Below, in pieces: positions 1 to 5,526 of a stretch of DNA of 5,930 nucleotides. The position numbers were made by a program, and so were the translations under genes. Under the pieces are notes generated by a model. That model was not told the DNA's origin and did no database searches. It saw only the letters and a program-made list of their open reading frames with translations. Source of the DNA: Caldilineales bacterium (GTDB lineage: Bacteria; Chloroflexota; Anaerolineae; JAAEKA01); the NCBI GenBank assembly GCA_021463315.1, contig JAJTXO010000270.1, forward strand, positions 1 through 5,930. Reading direction: 5' to 3'. How positions within the stretch are numbered: the stretch's first letter is position 1; the number at the start of each line of letters is the position of its first letter.

Positions 1-33
1 CCCCAGCCCCCAGTCCCCAGCCCCCAGTCCCCA
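1..33 (+). repeat. 14-nt tandem repeat coding for a Pro-rich linker
   Basis: The unit CCCCAGCCCCCAGT occurs twice in tandem (1-14 and 15-28) and is followed by the first five bases of a third copy (29-33). Read in the frame of the downstream coding region it gives a Pro/Ser/Gln/Ala linker. The array may extend left of the window. The unit is not a multiple of three and contains no stop codon in any forward frame, so gain or loss of one unit would change the reading frame downstream. Confidence 0.8.
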
Positions 34-278
34 TCTCCCGCGAGATCCGCGTCACCGTCCAGCGGACGGCCGATGTCGATCGGGACAAGCGGCTGCTGGG
101 CTGGGTGGTGGATCAACTGCGCACCAAGCCGGGGCCGGACCGTTTCTGCATCGTGGTGCGCAAGAACGGCGCGGCCGTGCAGCTTGATTTCCCCAATGAC
201 ACCACGACCTTCACGCCGGCGCTGGAGCAGCAGTTGGTGCGCCGGCTGGGAGTGGGCAGTGTCGAGATACGAGAGTAA
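3..278 (+). CDS. dnaE: DNA polymerase III subunit alpha, C-terminal end (partial)
   Basis: This frame is open from the window edge to TAA at 276-278 and gives about 91 residues. After a Pro-rich linker it continues with IREIRVTVQRTADVDRDKR, then DQLRTKPGPDRFCIVV, a basic strand, LDFPNDTTTFTPALEQQL, and it ends in a Gly/Val/Glu strand. The pattern 'RT.D..RD...L', 'PG.DRF...V', 'L.FPN.TT' with a closing 'LG..SV.V' matches, from memory, the small C-terminal domain that follows the OB-fold in bacterial DnaE of Chloroflexota type. That region of the replicative polymerase is involved in binding partners and single-stranded DNA rather than catalysis. None of the polymerase or PHP domain lies in the window, so the identification rests on this tail alone. 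The gene converges on the metallopeptidase gene. The alternative is another protein with a similar OB-linked tail. Confidence 0.65.
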   Translation, partial: PAPSPQPPVPISREIRVTVQRTADVDRDKRLLGWVVDQLRTKPGPDRFCIVVRKNGAAVQLDFPNDTTTFTPALEQQLVRRLGVGSVEIRE

Positions 279-315
279 CGATGAATGGGCGGATGGCGGC
301 CATTCATCGTTACTC
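273..315. repeat. Perfect 16-bp inverted repeat at the dnaE stop
   Basis: GAGTAACGATGAATGG (273-288) is repeated exactly in inverted orientation as CCATTCATCGTTACTC (300-315), with an 11-nt loop. The left arm includes the dnaE stop codon TAA (276-278). No T-tract follows on either strand, so this is not a classical intrinsic terminator. It could still act as a 3'-end hairpin that protects converging transcripts or stops them with help from Rho. The outer 10 bp, ATCGTTACTC, recurs at 418-427, where it includes the stop codon of the convergent gene. A weaker 7-bp inverted repeat, GGCCAAA/TTTGGCC, lies at 334-340 and 362-368 in the same intergenic stretch. Confidence 0.85.
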
Positions 316-421
316 GTCACTGTTCCGGCGGCGGGCCAAACGCTGGTCTCGATACGCTGGATTTGGCCACCCTCATGCGAAACGCGCACCCTCAACCCGC
401 TACTCGACCGACTGACTATCG

Positions 422-2512
422 TTACTCCTGCGTGATGGTGTACTCGTAGAGCGCCTTCTCGGTGGTGCCGGGGGCCAGGCCGCTGATGGCCAGGATGGCG
501 TTCTTGGTCCGGCCCAGGTTTTCGATCGTCCACTGCGCCAGGCCGTCCTCGCCCACCGGGATGCGGGTGATCACCGGGTCGCGGCCCTCTTCCAGCTCGA
601 TCAGTTGAAGCAGCCAGCGCTGGCGCAGCAGGTTGTCGGTCAGGATCCACCCTTCGCTGTTCCATCCCTCCCCGTCGTTTTCCATGTCGTCGGCGAAATC
701 GATCTCAGGGATGCGTACATCGTCGATGAAGAGGCCGGGATAGGTGACCGCGTCGTCGGTGATGTACTCGAAGCGGATCAGCACCTCGCTGTTGCCGGCG
801 AAGGGGCTCAGGTCGGCCGTCTGCTGGATCCACTGCGCGTCGCAGCGTTGGCCTGCCTCGGTGACATCGGGGTCGCCAGAGCAGCCCGTCAGCGCCCAGC
901 CGAAGCTGTTGCCGTTGGGGTTGCTGTCCACCATGGCCTCGGTCTGCAGGATGGTCCAGGTCTGCCCGCCGTCGGTGGAGGCCATGACGTAGCCATAGTC
1001 CCAGTCGTATTCGATGTTGTACCAGGTCCAGAATTCGAGGGTGGCGCTGTCCACGCCGCTCAGGTCGAAGCTGCGGGTCAGGCGCGCGTCCGAGTCGTCC
1101 TCGCGGTTGGCCCACCAGGCGAACTGGCCGCTGTGCGGCTCGTTGGAGGCCAGCCGGGTGGTCGCGGCGCCGCGGAAGTTGATGGCCAGGTCGCCAGAGC
1201 CGCGCAGCTCCACATAGTCCGTGGCGTACTGGCCCACCTCGCTTTCGATCTGGGCGGGGAAGCGCCGCAGGGTCAGATCGCGCTGCATGTCGGCGATCTC
1301 CTGCTCCTGGTAGCCATACTGCCCATCGGCCAGGTCCGGCTCGTCCAGCAGGTTGGCCACCACCCAGTCGGCGAACACATCGTCGAAGCTGAGGCCGAGT
1401 CCCGCCTGCGCCAGCACGTTCTCGAAGCCGTCGATGGCGTTGGCGTCGTCGGCGATCACCGCCTGCATCATCTCGTTGCCGAAGCGCTGCAGGAAATAGG
1501 CCATGAAGAGATAGGCCGCGCCGTAGTGCTCGGTGCGCGCGTTGGGATCGTCGTTCCAGGCGTTGAGCTGCGTATCGGGCAACTGGCTGAAGACGAAATC
1601 CGCGCCGCCGGTGTCGTAGTTGTTGAGCTGCATGGCCAGCTCGCTCAGCCCCTCGTTGACCCAGGTGGTCTCGTTCTTATCCTGGAACCAGTGGATCATG
1701 TGCTGGAACTCGTGGGCCAACACCCCGTTGTAGAACTCGCTGTTGGGCTCCGTGTTGTCGATGTTGATGTAGAACATCTCCCGCTCGTTGGAGAAGGGCT
1801 GCGCCAGCCGGCTGACCGAGTCCGCACCGCTGAAATAGCCGGCGATGCTGCTGCCCAACTGCTCCGAGTGCAGGATGTGCAGCCGCGGATCGCTGTCGAT
1901 GCCGGGCGACCATTCGCTGCCGAAGAACTCGCGGTTGGTGGGGTAGGTCTCCCGCGCGAACTTGTCAGCCGCGCGGCGCAGATCGCTTTCGTCGTAGCGC
2001 ACATCCTGCTCGACCCACATGTAGAGCACGTCGTTCATGTAGGCCAGCTCAGCGCGGATCTGCTGATTTTCGCCGGTATCCTCGTTGTTGATCCAGAAGG
2101 TCTCTTCGTCGCCGACGCGATAGACCGGCGCGCTGTCATGCACCACCTCAGGGATCGCGCCGACGCCGCGCAGGCCCTCGGCCAGGACGCGCAGATCGCG
2201 CGGCGGCACGACCACATCGCGCAACTGCTGCTCGGTGAGGAACATGCTCTCCACCGGATCAGGCAGCGAAGAGCCAGGCTCCCGCGTCGCCGCGTTGGTG
2301 GGGGTGGCCTCGGGGGCGTTGGTCGGATCGAACTCGAAGAACTCGGGTAGCGGCGTCCACTCCGTCGGCAGATCCGGTTCGTTGTTGGCGTTGCTCATCA
2401 GGCCTAACAGCACGCCGCCGCTGGCGACAAAAAAGAGCAGGCAGCAGCAAAGCAGCACTGCCAGCCCGCCCAGAATCCACCACACCAGGTTTTTGTTGCG
2501 GGACTCGTTCAA
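422..2512 (-). CDS. Membrane-anchored HEXXH zinc metallopeptidase, immune-inhibitor-A-like
   Basis: The protein has 696 residues. It starts at TTG (2512-2510), supported by AAGGAG eight bases upstream. Residues 1-9 are short and basic; 10-38 form one membrane segment with a CCC run at 22-24; 42-85 are a Pro/Thr/Glu-rich linker. The protein is therefore probably tethered with its bulk outside the cell. The catalytic site is visible: HEFQH at 267-271 supplies two zinc-binding histidines and the general base E268. WVNEGLSELA at 284-293 follows, with E287 the likely third ligand (gluzincin logic; E291 is an alternative). Residues about 455-600 look like the jelly-roll domain found in immune inhibitor A (M6) peptidases, ending in 'LFIDDVRI'. 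C544 and C557 could pair. The C-terminal tail (605-696) has GWNSEGW and a final beta-rich part. The core resembles M30 hyicolysin-type sites more than M6, so I do not assign a family. The likely role is secreted or surface proteolysis; the substrate is unknown. It is the last gene of the minus-strand run and converges on dnaE. Confidence 0.85.
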   Translation of the reverse strand: MNESRNKNLVWWILGGLAVLLCCCLLFFVASGGVLLGLMSNANNEPDLPTEWTPLPEFFEFDPTNAPEATPTNAATREPGSSLPDPVESMFLTEQQLRDVVVPPRDLRVLAEGLRGVGAIPEVVHDSAPVYRVGDEETFWINNEDTGENQQIRAELAYMNDVLYMWVEQDVRYDESDLRRAADKFARETYPTNREFFGSEWSPGIDSDPRLHILHSEQLGSSIAGYFSGADSVSRLAQPFSNEREMFYINIDNTEPNSEFYNGVLAHEFQHMIHWFQDKNETTWVNEGLSELAMQLNNYDTGGADFVFSQLPDTQLNAWNDDPNARTEHYGAAYLFMAYFLQRFGNEMMQAVIADDANAIDGFENVLAQAGLGLSFDDVFADWVVANLLDEPDLADGQYGYQEQEIADMQRDLTLRRFPAQIESEVGQYATDYVELRGSGDLAINFRGAATTRLASNEPHSGQFAWWANREDDSDARLTRSFDLSGVDSATLEFWTWYNIEYDWDYGYVMASTDGGQTWTILQTEAMVDSNPNGNSFGWALTGCSGDPDVTEAGQRCDAQWIQQTADLSPFAGNSEVLIRFEYITDDAVTYPGLFIDDVRIPEIDFADDMENDGEGWNSEGWILTDNLLRQRWLLQLIELEEGRDPVITRIPVGEDGLAQWTIENLGRTKNAILAISGLAPGTTEKALYEYTITQE

Positions 2513-2520
2513 TCTCTCTT

Positions 2521-2526
2521 CTCCTT
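2521..2526 (-). promoter_or_regulatory. Ribosome binding site for the metallopeptidase TTG start
   Basis: AAGGAG on the minus strand, eight bases before TTG at 2512. There is no in-frame ATG with a comparable site, so this sequence decides the choice of an unusual TTG initiator. Confidence 0.8.
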
Positions 2527-2537
2527 GGGTTTAGTAC

Positions 2538-2567
2538 ACTGTAAAGATAGTTCTTGCGCACTGTCAC
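2538..2567 (-). promoter_or_regulatory. Weak candidate promoter of the metallopeptidase gene
   Basis: On the minus strand GTGACA (2567-2562) is followed after 18 bases by TACAGT (2543-2538), giving 5/6 and 4/6 matches to -35 and -10 consensus. Transcription would begin near 2531 and leave a leader of about 20 nt. The -35 hexamer overlaps the terminus of the palindromic repeat at 2563-2631. This is a weak call based on spacing and base matches only. Confidence 0.3.
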
Positions 2568-2631
2568 CCTGAGGCTCGGCGAAGGGTCTCCGTCTTGCCA
2601 GGCGAGTTCCTTCGCCAAGCCTCAGGATGAC
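2563..2631. repeat. Intergenic palindromic repeat, 23-bp arms
   Basis: The arms at 2563-2585 and 2609-2631 are inverted copies that differ at two of 23 positions, with a 23-nt loop. In a minus-strand transcript, the direction in which both flanking genes are read, both differences become G-U wobble pairs, so the RNA stem is continuous. On the + strand RNA they would be C-A mismatches. The core CCTGAGGCT..GGCGAAGG resembles a palindromic repeat dispersed in many environmental bacterial genomes, as I recall it. It fills much of the 148-bp gap between the membrane-protein and metallopeptidase genes. No T-tract follows it. Confidence 0.8.
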
Positions 2632-2660
2632 GATGTGCAGGAACTTAATTGACGGTGGAT

Positions 2661-3413
2661 TTAGCTACCTACGCTGACCTGCACGGTGCATTGGCCGAAG
2701 TTGCCGGTGATATCGACAGTGACCAGGCGCAATTGATAGTCGCCGGGGGGCAGACCGGCGGGATTCCACGTGGCCAGCGGCCCGTTGACCACTGAATTGT
2801 CACGCCTGAGATAGAAGCTGAAGTCGCCGGCGGTTCCGGCCGGCTTGAACTCGATCTTGAAATACTCGAAGTTCTCCGATTGTGCCGTGCCGATGATGGC
2901 GACCGGGCCAGAGATCCGCTGGCCGACGCCGGGCTCCAGAATCACCGCCCGCGCGTCGGGGCAGGAGGGCGCCACGATGGCCGGCGCGGTAGGCGCCGCG
3001 GTCGCAACGGGCGTCGGCTCCTCCACGGCCCGCACGGTGGCGCGCGGCCGCGGCGTCGGCGTGATCGTCGGCGTGGCGGTGGCGGGCAGGGTCGCCTCCG
3101 GCGTCGGGGTGGGGGTGTCCAGCAGGAAAACGGGGGTGGGCGTGGGGTCAGCCTCGGCGATAATCGGCTCGACGGCCACCGACAGGGTGTTGGCGACGAA
3201 GTAGGTCGCGCCCATGATCACCAGAAGCAACAGGGCCCAGCGCAGCGCGGAGTGAATGCGGTTGAGGGCCGTCTCTCGCTCCAGCTTGAAGGCCGCCTGT
3301 TGGCGTTCCCGGCGCGCCAGCAGGGCAGAACGCAGCAGCCACAGCGCCGCCAGCAGGCAGGCGAGATAGATCCACACCGCGTTGTTGCTGATAAACTTGA
3401 CCAGTACCGCCAT
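2661..3413 (-). CDS. Two-TM membrane protein with Thr/Pro linker and extracellular Ig-like domain
   Basis: The protein has 250 residues and starts at ATG. A possible GAGG site lies 12 bases upstream, farther than usual. Hydrophobic segments at about 13-33 and 58-79 flank a strongly basic loop (34-57, ARRERQQ...), which places the loop in the cytoplasm and both termini outside. Residues 89-148 are a Pro/Thr/Ala linker rich in PTPTP. The C-terminal part, 151-250, is a beta-sandwich-like domain: 'CPDARAVILEPGVGQRISGP', then 'GTA...F.YFKIEF', 'NGPLATWNPAGLPPGDYQLRL' broken by short gaps, and 'VDITGNFGQC'. C151 and C242 are at its two ends and may form a disulfide. I recall this domain as a frequent C-terminal module of Chloroflexota surface proteins; its ligand is not known. 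No enzymatic motif is visible. It may share transcription with the downstream metallopeptidase gene, but the 148-bp gap with a palindrome makes this uncertain. Confidence 0.8.
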   Translation of the reverse strand: MAVLVKFISNNAVWIYLACLLAALWLLRSALLARRERQQAAFKLERETALNRIHSALRWALLLLVIMGATYFVANTLSVAVEPIIAEADPTPTPVFLLDTPTPTPEATLPATATPTITPTPRPRATVRAVEEPTPVATAAPTAPAIVAPSCPDARAVILEPGVGQRISGPVAIIGTAQSENFEYFKIEFKPAGTAGDFSFYLRRDNSVVNGPLATWNPAGLPPGDYQLRLVTVDITGNFGQCTVQVSVGS

Positions 3414-3423
3414 GCGATGTCAC

Positions 3424-3435
3424 GACCTCAATACG
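3424..3435 (+). repeat. Left 12-bp direct repeat flanking the MITE-like element
   Basis: GACCTCAATACG directly abuts the left terminal inverted repeat and is identical to the copy at 3546-3557. It reads as a target-site duplication. In the minus direction it contains GAGG, the only candidate Shine-Dalgarno for the gene starting at 3413. Confidence 0.7.
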
Positions 3436-3545
3436 TATCATCTCAATGGAGGGGGGAGACTTCCGAAGTCTTATGGACTGTGAGCTCGTTTTGAACAAAC
3501 CTGCGCAGACTTCGGAAGTCTCGACCCCGGTTTTTTGAGATGATA
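3436..3545. mobile_element. MITE-like element, 110 bp, non-coding
   Basis: The ends are perfect 11-bp inverted repeats, TATCATCTCAA (3436-3446) and TTGAGATGATA (3535-3545). After a divergent 9-10 bp, a second perfect inverted block of 16 bp follows: GAGACTTCCGAAGTCT (3456-3471) and its complement (3507-3522). The two blocks give an imperfect terminal repeat of about 36-40 bp. Each inner block is itself a 7-bp dyad around one base. The element is flanked on both sides by the same 12-bp sequence, and removing it plus one copy gives a continuous leader for the gene at 3413. It encodes no transposase, so it would need to be moved in trans; no IS family can be named. In + orientation the inner stem, a G/C extension and TTTTTT at 3531-3536 resemble an intrinsic terminator, but no + gene precedes it. 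Confidence 0.6.
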
Positions 3546-3557
3546 GACCTCAATACG
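3546..3557 (+). repeat. Right 12-bp direct repeat flanking the MITE-like element
   Basis: GACCTCAATACG, identical to 3424-3435 and directly abutting the right terminal inverted repeat. Exact identity and zero spacing on both sides are what a target-site duplication predicts. Confidence 0.7.
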
Positions 3558-3609
3558 AAACGAATGCCCGTGCATCGCGCCGGGCATCGATCTCGATCAG
3601 AATGTCAAT

Positions 3610-3645
3610 CCAGGTGGCGCACCGGCCGGCTGGCCGGTGGCCTGG
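3610..3645. repeat. GC-rich hairpin between PNP and membrane-protein genes
   Basis: CACCGGCC (3620-3627) pairs perfectly with GGCCGGTG (3632-3639) around a 4-nt loop, and CCAGG (3610-3614) with CCTGG (3641-3645) extends the stem past an internal loop. It lies downstream of the PNP stop but has no T-tract in the minus direction, so a Rho-independent terminator is not supported. It sits just downstream of the candidate -10 box at 3654-3659 and would form in the first bases of that transcript. Confidence 0.5.
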
Positions 3646-3653
3646 GTGTTGCT

Positions 3654-3662
3654 ATTATACCA
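3654..3662 (-). promoter_or_regulatory. Candidate extended -10 promoter for the membrane-protein gene
   Basis: TGGTATAAT on the minus strand (3662-3654) is a perfect -10 hexamer with the extended TGn element. No recognisable -35 occurs 16-18 bases upstream, which extended -10 promoters can tolerate. Transcription would begin near 3647, giving a leader of about 234 nt that includes the hairpin at 3610-3645 and the whole MITE-like element. Confidence 0.4.
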
Positions 3663-3683
3663 CGTTTTCTATGGGGGAGAAGT

Positions 3684-4526
3684 TCAGAGCTGGCTGATCA
3701 CGCCGCGAATCACCGTGGCCATGCGCGGCGTCAGCAGCGCCCCCGCCTCCAGCACCTCTTCATGGCTGGCCTCGCTGACGCTGTCGGGGTCGTCGATGGC
3801 CACGTTGCTGATGCCTGAGATGCCCAGCACCCGCATGCCGCCGTGCCGCGCCACCACCGTTTCCGAGGTCGTAGACATGCCGACCGCGTCGCCGCCCATC
3901 TGGCGCAGGAAACGAATCTCGGCTGGCGACTCGAAGGTCGGCCCGGCCAGTCCCACATAGACCCCGCGATGCATGGGGATGCCCTCGGTCTGCGCGATTT
4001 GCAGCGCCATTTGCCTCAGGCCGCGGTCATAGGCCTTGGACATGTCCAGAAAGCGCGGGCCCAGCTCTGGATCGTTGGGGCCGCGCAGCGGATTGACGCC
4101 CCCCATGCCCACCATATTGATGTGATCCACGATCAGCATCAGGTCGCCGCTGCGAAAACTTTTGTTCAGCCCGCCGGCCGCGTTGGTCAGGATCAGCGTC
4201 TCCACTCCCAGCAGGCGCAGCACGCGGATCGGCAGCGTCACCTGGTGGATCGAATAGCCCTCGTAATAATGGGTGCGCCCTTGCATCACCGCCACGGGCT
4301 GGCCCTCCAGGTGGCCCAGAACCAGCCGCCCCTGATGGCCGGGGATGGTGGAGATGGGAAAGTGCGGGATGGCCCAGAAATCGATGGCCGTGGCCTCCTG
4401 CACCGCATCGGCCAGCGCGCTCAGGCCAGAGCCCAGCACGATGGCGATCTTGGGCTGAAGGATCGTGGCCTGCCGGATGGCCGCGGCCGCTTCGTCGAAA
4501 TCCTGGCGGGTAGGCATAGCTTCCAT
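3684..4526 (-). CDS. punA: Purine-nucleoside phosphorylase, trimeric (PNP I) type
   Basis: The enzyme has 280 residues and cleaves purine (deoxy)nucleosides with phosphate to free base and (deoxy)ribose 1-phosphate in cytoplasmic purine salvage. Family landmarks appear in order: LGSGLS (31-36) with phosphate-binding S33; H64 in GHQG; GRTHYYEG (83-90) with R84, H86 and Y88; TNAAGG (114-119); AGPTFESPAEIR (194-205) with base-binding E199; VGMST (215-219) with M217; and N241, at the position that in the human enzyme selects 6-oxopurines. Guanosine and inosine are therefore the likely substrates. The length is typical of the family. ATG at 4526 was chosen because GAGGG lies seven bases upstream and the frame before it is only xerD antisense-frame shadow; a second ATG three codons in is less likely. 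The start is two bases after the xerD stop, so translation is probably coupled. The symbol follows the Bacillus gene (also called pupG). Confidence 0.93.
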   Translation of the reverse strand: MEAMPTRQDFDEAAAAIRQATILQPKIAIVLGSGLSALADAVQEATAIDFWAIPHFPISTIPGHQGRLVLGHLEGQPVAVMQGRTHYYEGYSIHQVTLPIRVLRLLGVETLILTNAAGGLNKSFRSGDLMLIVDHINMVGMGGVNPLRGPNDPELGPRFLDMSKAYDRGLRQMALQIAQTEGIPMHRGVYVGLAGPTFESPAEIRFLRQMGGDAVGMSTTSETVVARHGGMRVLGISGISNVAIDDPDSVSEASHEEVLEAGALLTPRMATVIRGVISQL

Positions 4527-4528
4527 GG

Positions 4529-5422
4529 TCACGCCCTCGGATGCGCTTCGTTGTAGGCCTCGCGCAGATGGTCGCGCGTGACTTGGGTGTAGACTTGGGT
4601 GGTGGAGATGTTGGCGTGGCCCAGCAGCTTCTGCACGTCCCGCAGCTTGGCGCCGCCGTGCAGCATATGGGTGGCGAAGGAGTGGCGCAGGGTGTGCGGG
4701 GTCACTTCGCTCTCGATGCCGATCGCGTCCACATAGTGCTTGATGATCAGCCACAGCCCCTGGCGGGTCAGCCGCTCGCCGCGGTGGTTGAGAAAGAGCG
4801 CCTTTTCCTCGGCGTCGCGCAACAGATAGGGCCGGCCTTCGTTGATATAGCGGCCCAGGATCAGGCCTGCCTGGTCATAGATCGGCGCCACCCGTTCCCG
4901 ATCGCCCTTGCCGATGCAGTAGACCGTGCCGGCCTCCAGATCGACATCGCTCACGTTGAGCGACACCAGCTCGCTGACCCGCATGCCGGTGGCGTAGAGC
5001 ACCTCCAGCAGCGCGCTGTCGCGCAGCGCCTTGGGCGTGTCCGATTTGGTGGGCTCGGCCAGCAAGCGCTCTACATCCTCTTCGCTGATCGCCTTGGGCA
5101 GGTGCTTCTTGACCTTGGGCGATTCCAACGTCAGCGTAGGATCGTTCTTGACGATATCCTCATCGCGCAGATAATGGAAGAAGGACTTGATGGCAGCCAC
5201 CTTGCGCGCGACGGTGGAGGAAGCATATTCCAGCTCCTTCATGTAGAGAATATAATCGACGATCTGGCTCTGGTTGACCTCTGCCCAGTTCGTCACGCCA
5301 GCCTCGTCGCTCAGGCGTTGGGTGAACTGGTTCAGATCGTTGCGATAGGCGGCCAGCGTGTTGCCCGAATAGCCCTTTTCGGCGGCCAGATAGTCCAGGA
5401 ATTCATCAACGGTTGCTTGCAT
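4529..5422 (-). CDS. xerD: Tyrosine recombinase XerD
   Basis: The protein has 297 residues, the usual XerC/D length. The N-terminal SAM-like core-binding domain (about 1-90) begins VDEFLDYLAAEKGYSGNTL; the catalytic domain fills the rest. All six active-site residues are present: R148 (ATGMRVSEL), K172 (IGKGDRE), H243 and R246 (TPHTLRHSFATHML), H269 (LLGHANISTTQ) and nucleophile Y278 (VYTQV). It should resolve chromosome dimers at dif, with XerC or alone. XerD rather than XerC is chosen from the motif wording and from the following PNP gene, a neighbourhood also seen in Bacillus. ATG at 5422 is preferred over the in-frame ATG at 5479: it has a GAGAG-type site and matches the family N-terminus, whereas 5479 is only about 20 nt from the predicted transcription start and lacks a site. 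It is first gene of an operon with PNP and divergent from clpB. A role as a mobile integrase is unlikely in this context. Confidence 0.93.
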   Translation of the reverse strand: MQATVDEFLDYLAAEKGYSGNTLAAYRNDLNQFTQRLSDEAGVTNWAEVNQSQIVDYILYMKELEYASSTVARKVAAIKSFFHYLRDEDIVKNDPTLTLESPKVKKHLPKAISEEDVERLLAEPTKSDTPKALRDSALLEVLYATGMRVSELVSLNVSDVDLEAGTVYCIGKGDRERVAPIYDQAGLILGRYINEGRPYLLRDAEEKALFLNHRGERLTRQGLWLIIKHYVDAIGIESEVTPHTLRHSFATHMLHGGAKLRDVQKLLGHANISTTQVYTQVTRDHLREAYNEAHPRA

Positions 5423-5483
5423 GGCTGCTCTCTCATTGGGATGCTGGCTGGCGGCGATGTGGGGTGCAAGAGCGAGCATCTAG

Positions 5484-5526
5484 TTATGGCAATAGTCTGG
5501 CTCTATTGTACCGATGCTTGCCATAA
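5484..5526. promoter_or_regulatory. Operator-like 9-bp inverted repeat around the xerD -10
   Basis: TTATGGCAA (5484-5492) and TTGCCATAA (5518-5526) are perfect inverted copies, 34 bp centre to centre. One half site lies in the promoter spacer right next to the -35 box, the other just downstream of the predicted start point, so together they bracket the -10. This is where a repressor would act. No known regulator is recognised from the half site. Confidence 0.45.

Noticed and set aside
73..435. 120-codon + strand open frame across the dnaE end
   Set aside because: It is frame-shifted against the conserved dnaE tail, Trp/Arg/Ser rich, and crosses the hairpin and intergenic region.
605..2350. 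A 581-codon open frame on the + strand opposite the metallopeptidase gene
   Set aside because: It is an antisense shadow caused by GC-rich codon bias: repetitive Val/Ala/Gly/His/Gln composition, no domains, and no convincing ribosome site. The minus-strand frame has clear enzyme motifs and a good RBS.
2880..3494. A + strand open frame of 204 codons opposite the Thr/Pro-linker gene
   Set aside because: Extreme Arg/Gly composition produced by the complement of PTPTP codons; it also runs into the MITE-like element.
3564..3587. 7-bp inverted repeat ATGCCCG/CGGGCAT as a PNP terminator
   Set aside because: The stem is short with a 10-nt loop, and only a loosely T-containing stretch follows on the minus strand; too weak to call.
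3603..3608. Perfect TTGACA on the minus strand upstream of the gene at 3413
   Set aside because: No -10-like hexamer lies 15-18 bases downstream, so it is not called a promoter.
4527..4754. N-terminal extension of the PNP frame by 76 codons
   Set aside because: It overlaps the xerD 3' end in another frame, has an Arg/His/Ala-rich non-PNP composition, and the ATG at 4526 has its own ribosome site and gives the normal family length.
4529..5422. xerD as the integrase of a genomic island
   Set aside because: No tRNA, attachment repeats or phage genes are nearby, and length, motifs and operon context fit the housekeeping recombinase.
5423..5479. Longer xerD start giving 19 extra residues
   Set aside because: No ribosome site before ATG 5479, only about 20 nt of leader from the predicted start point, and the family N-terminus begins at MQATVDEF.
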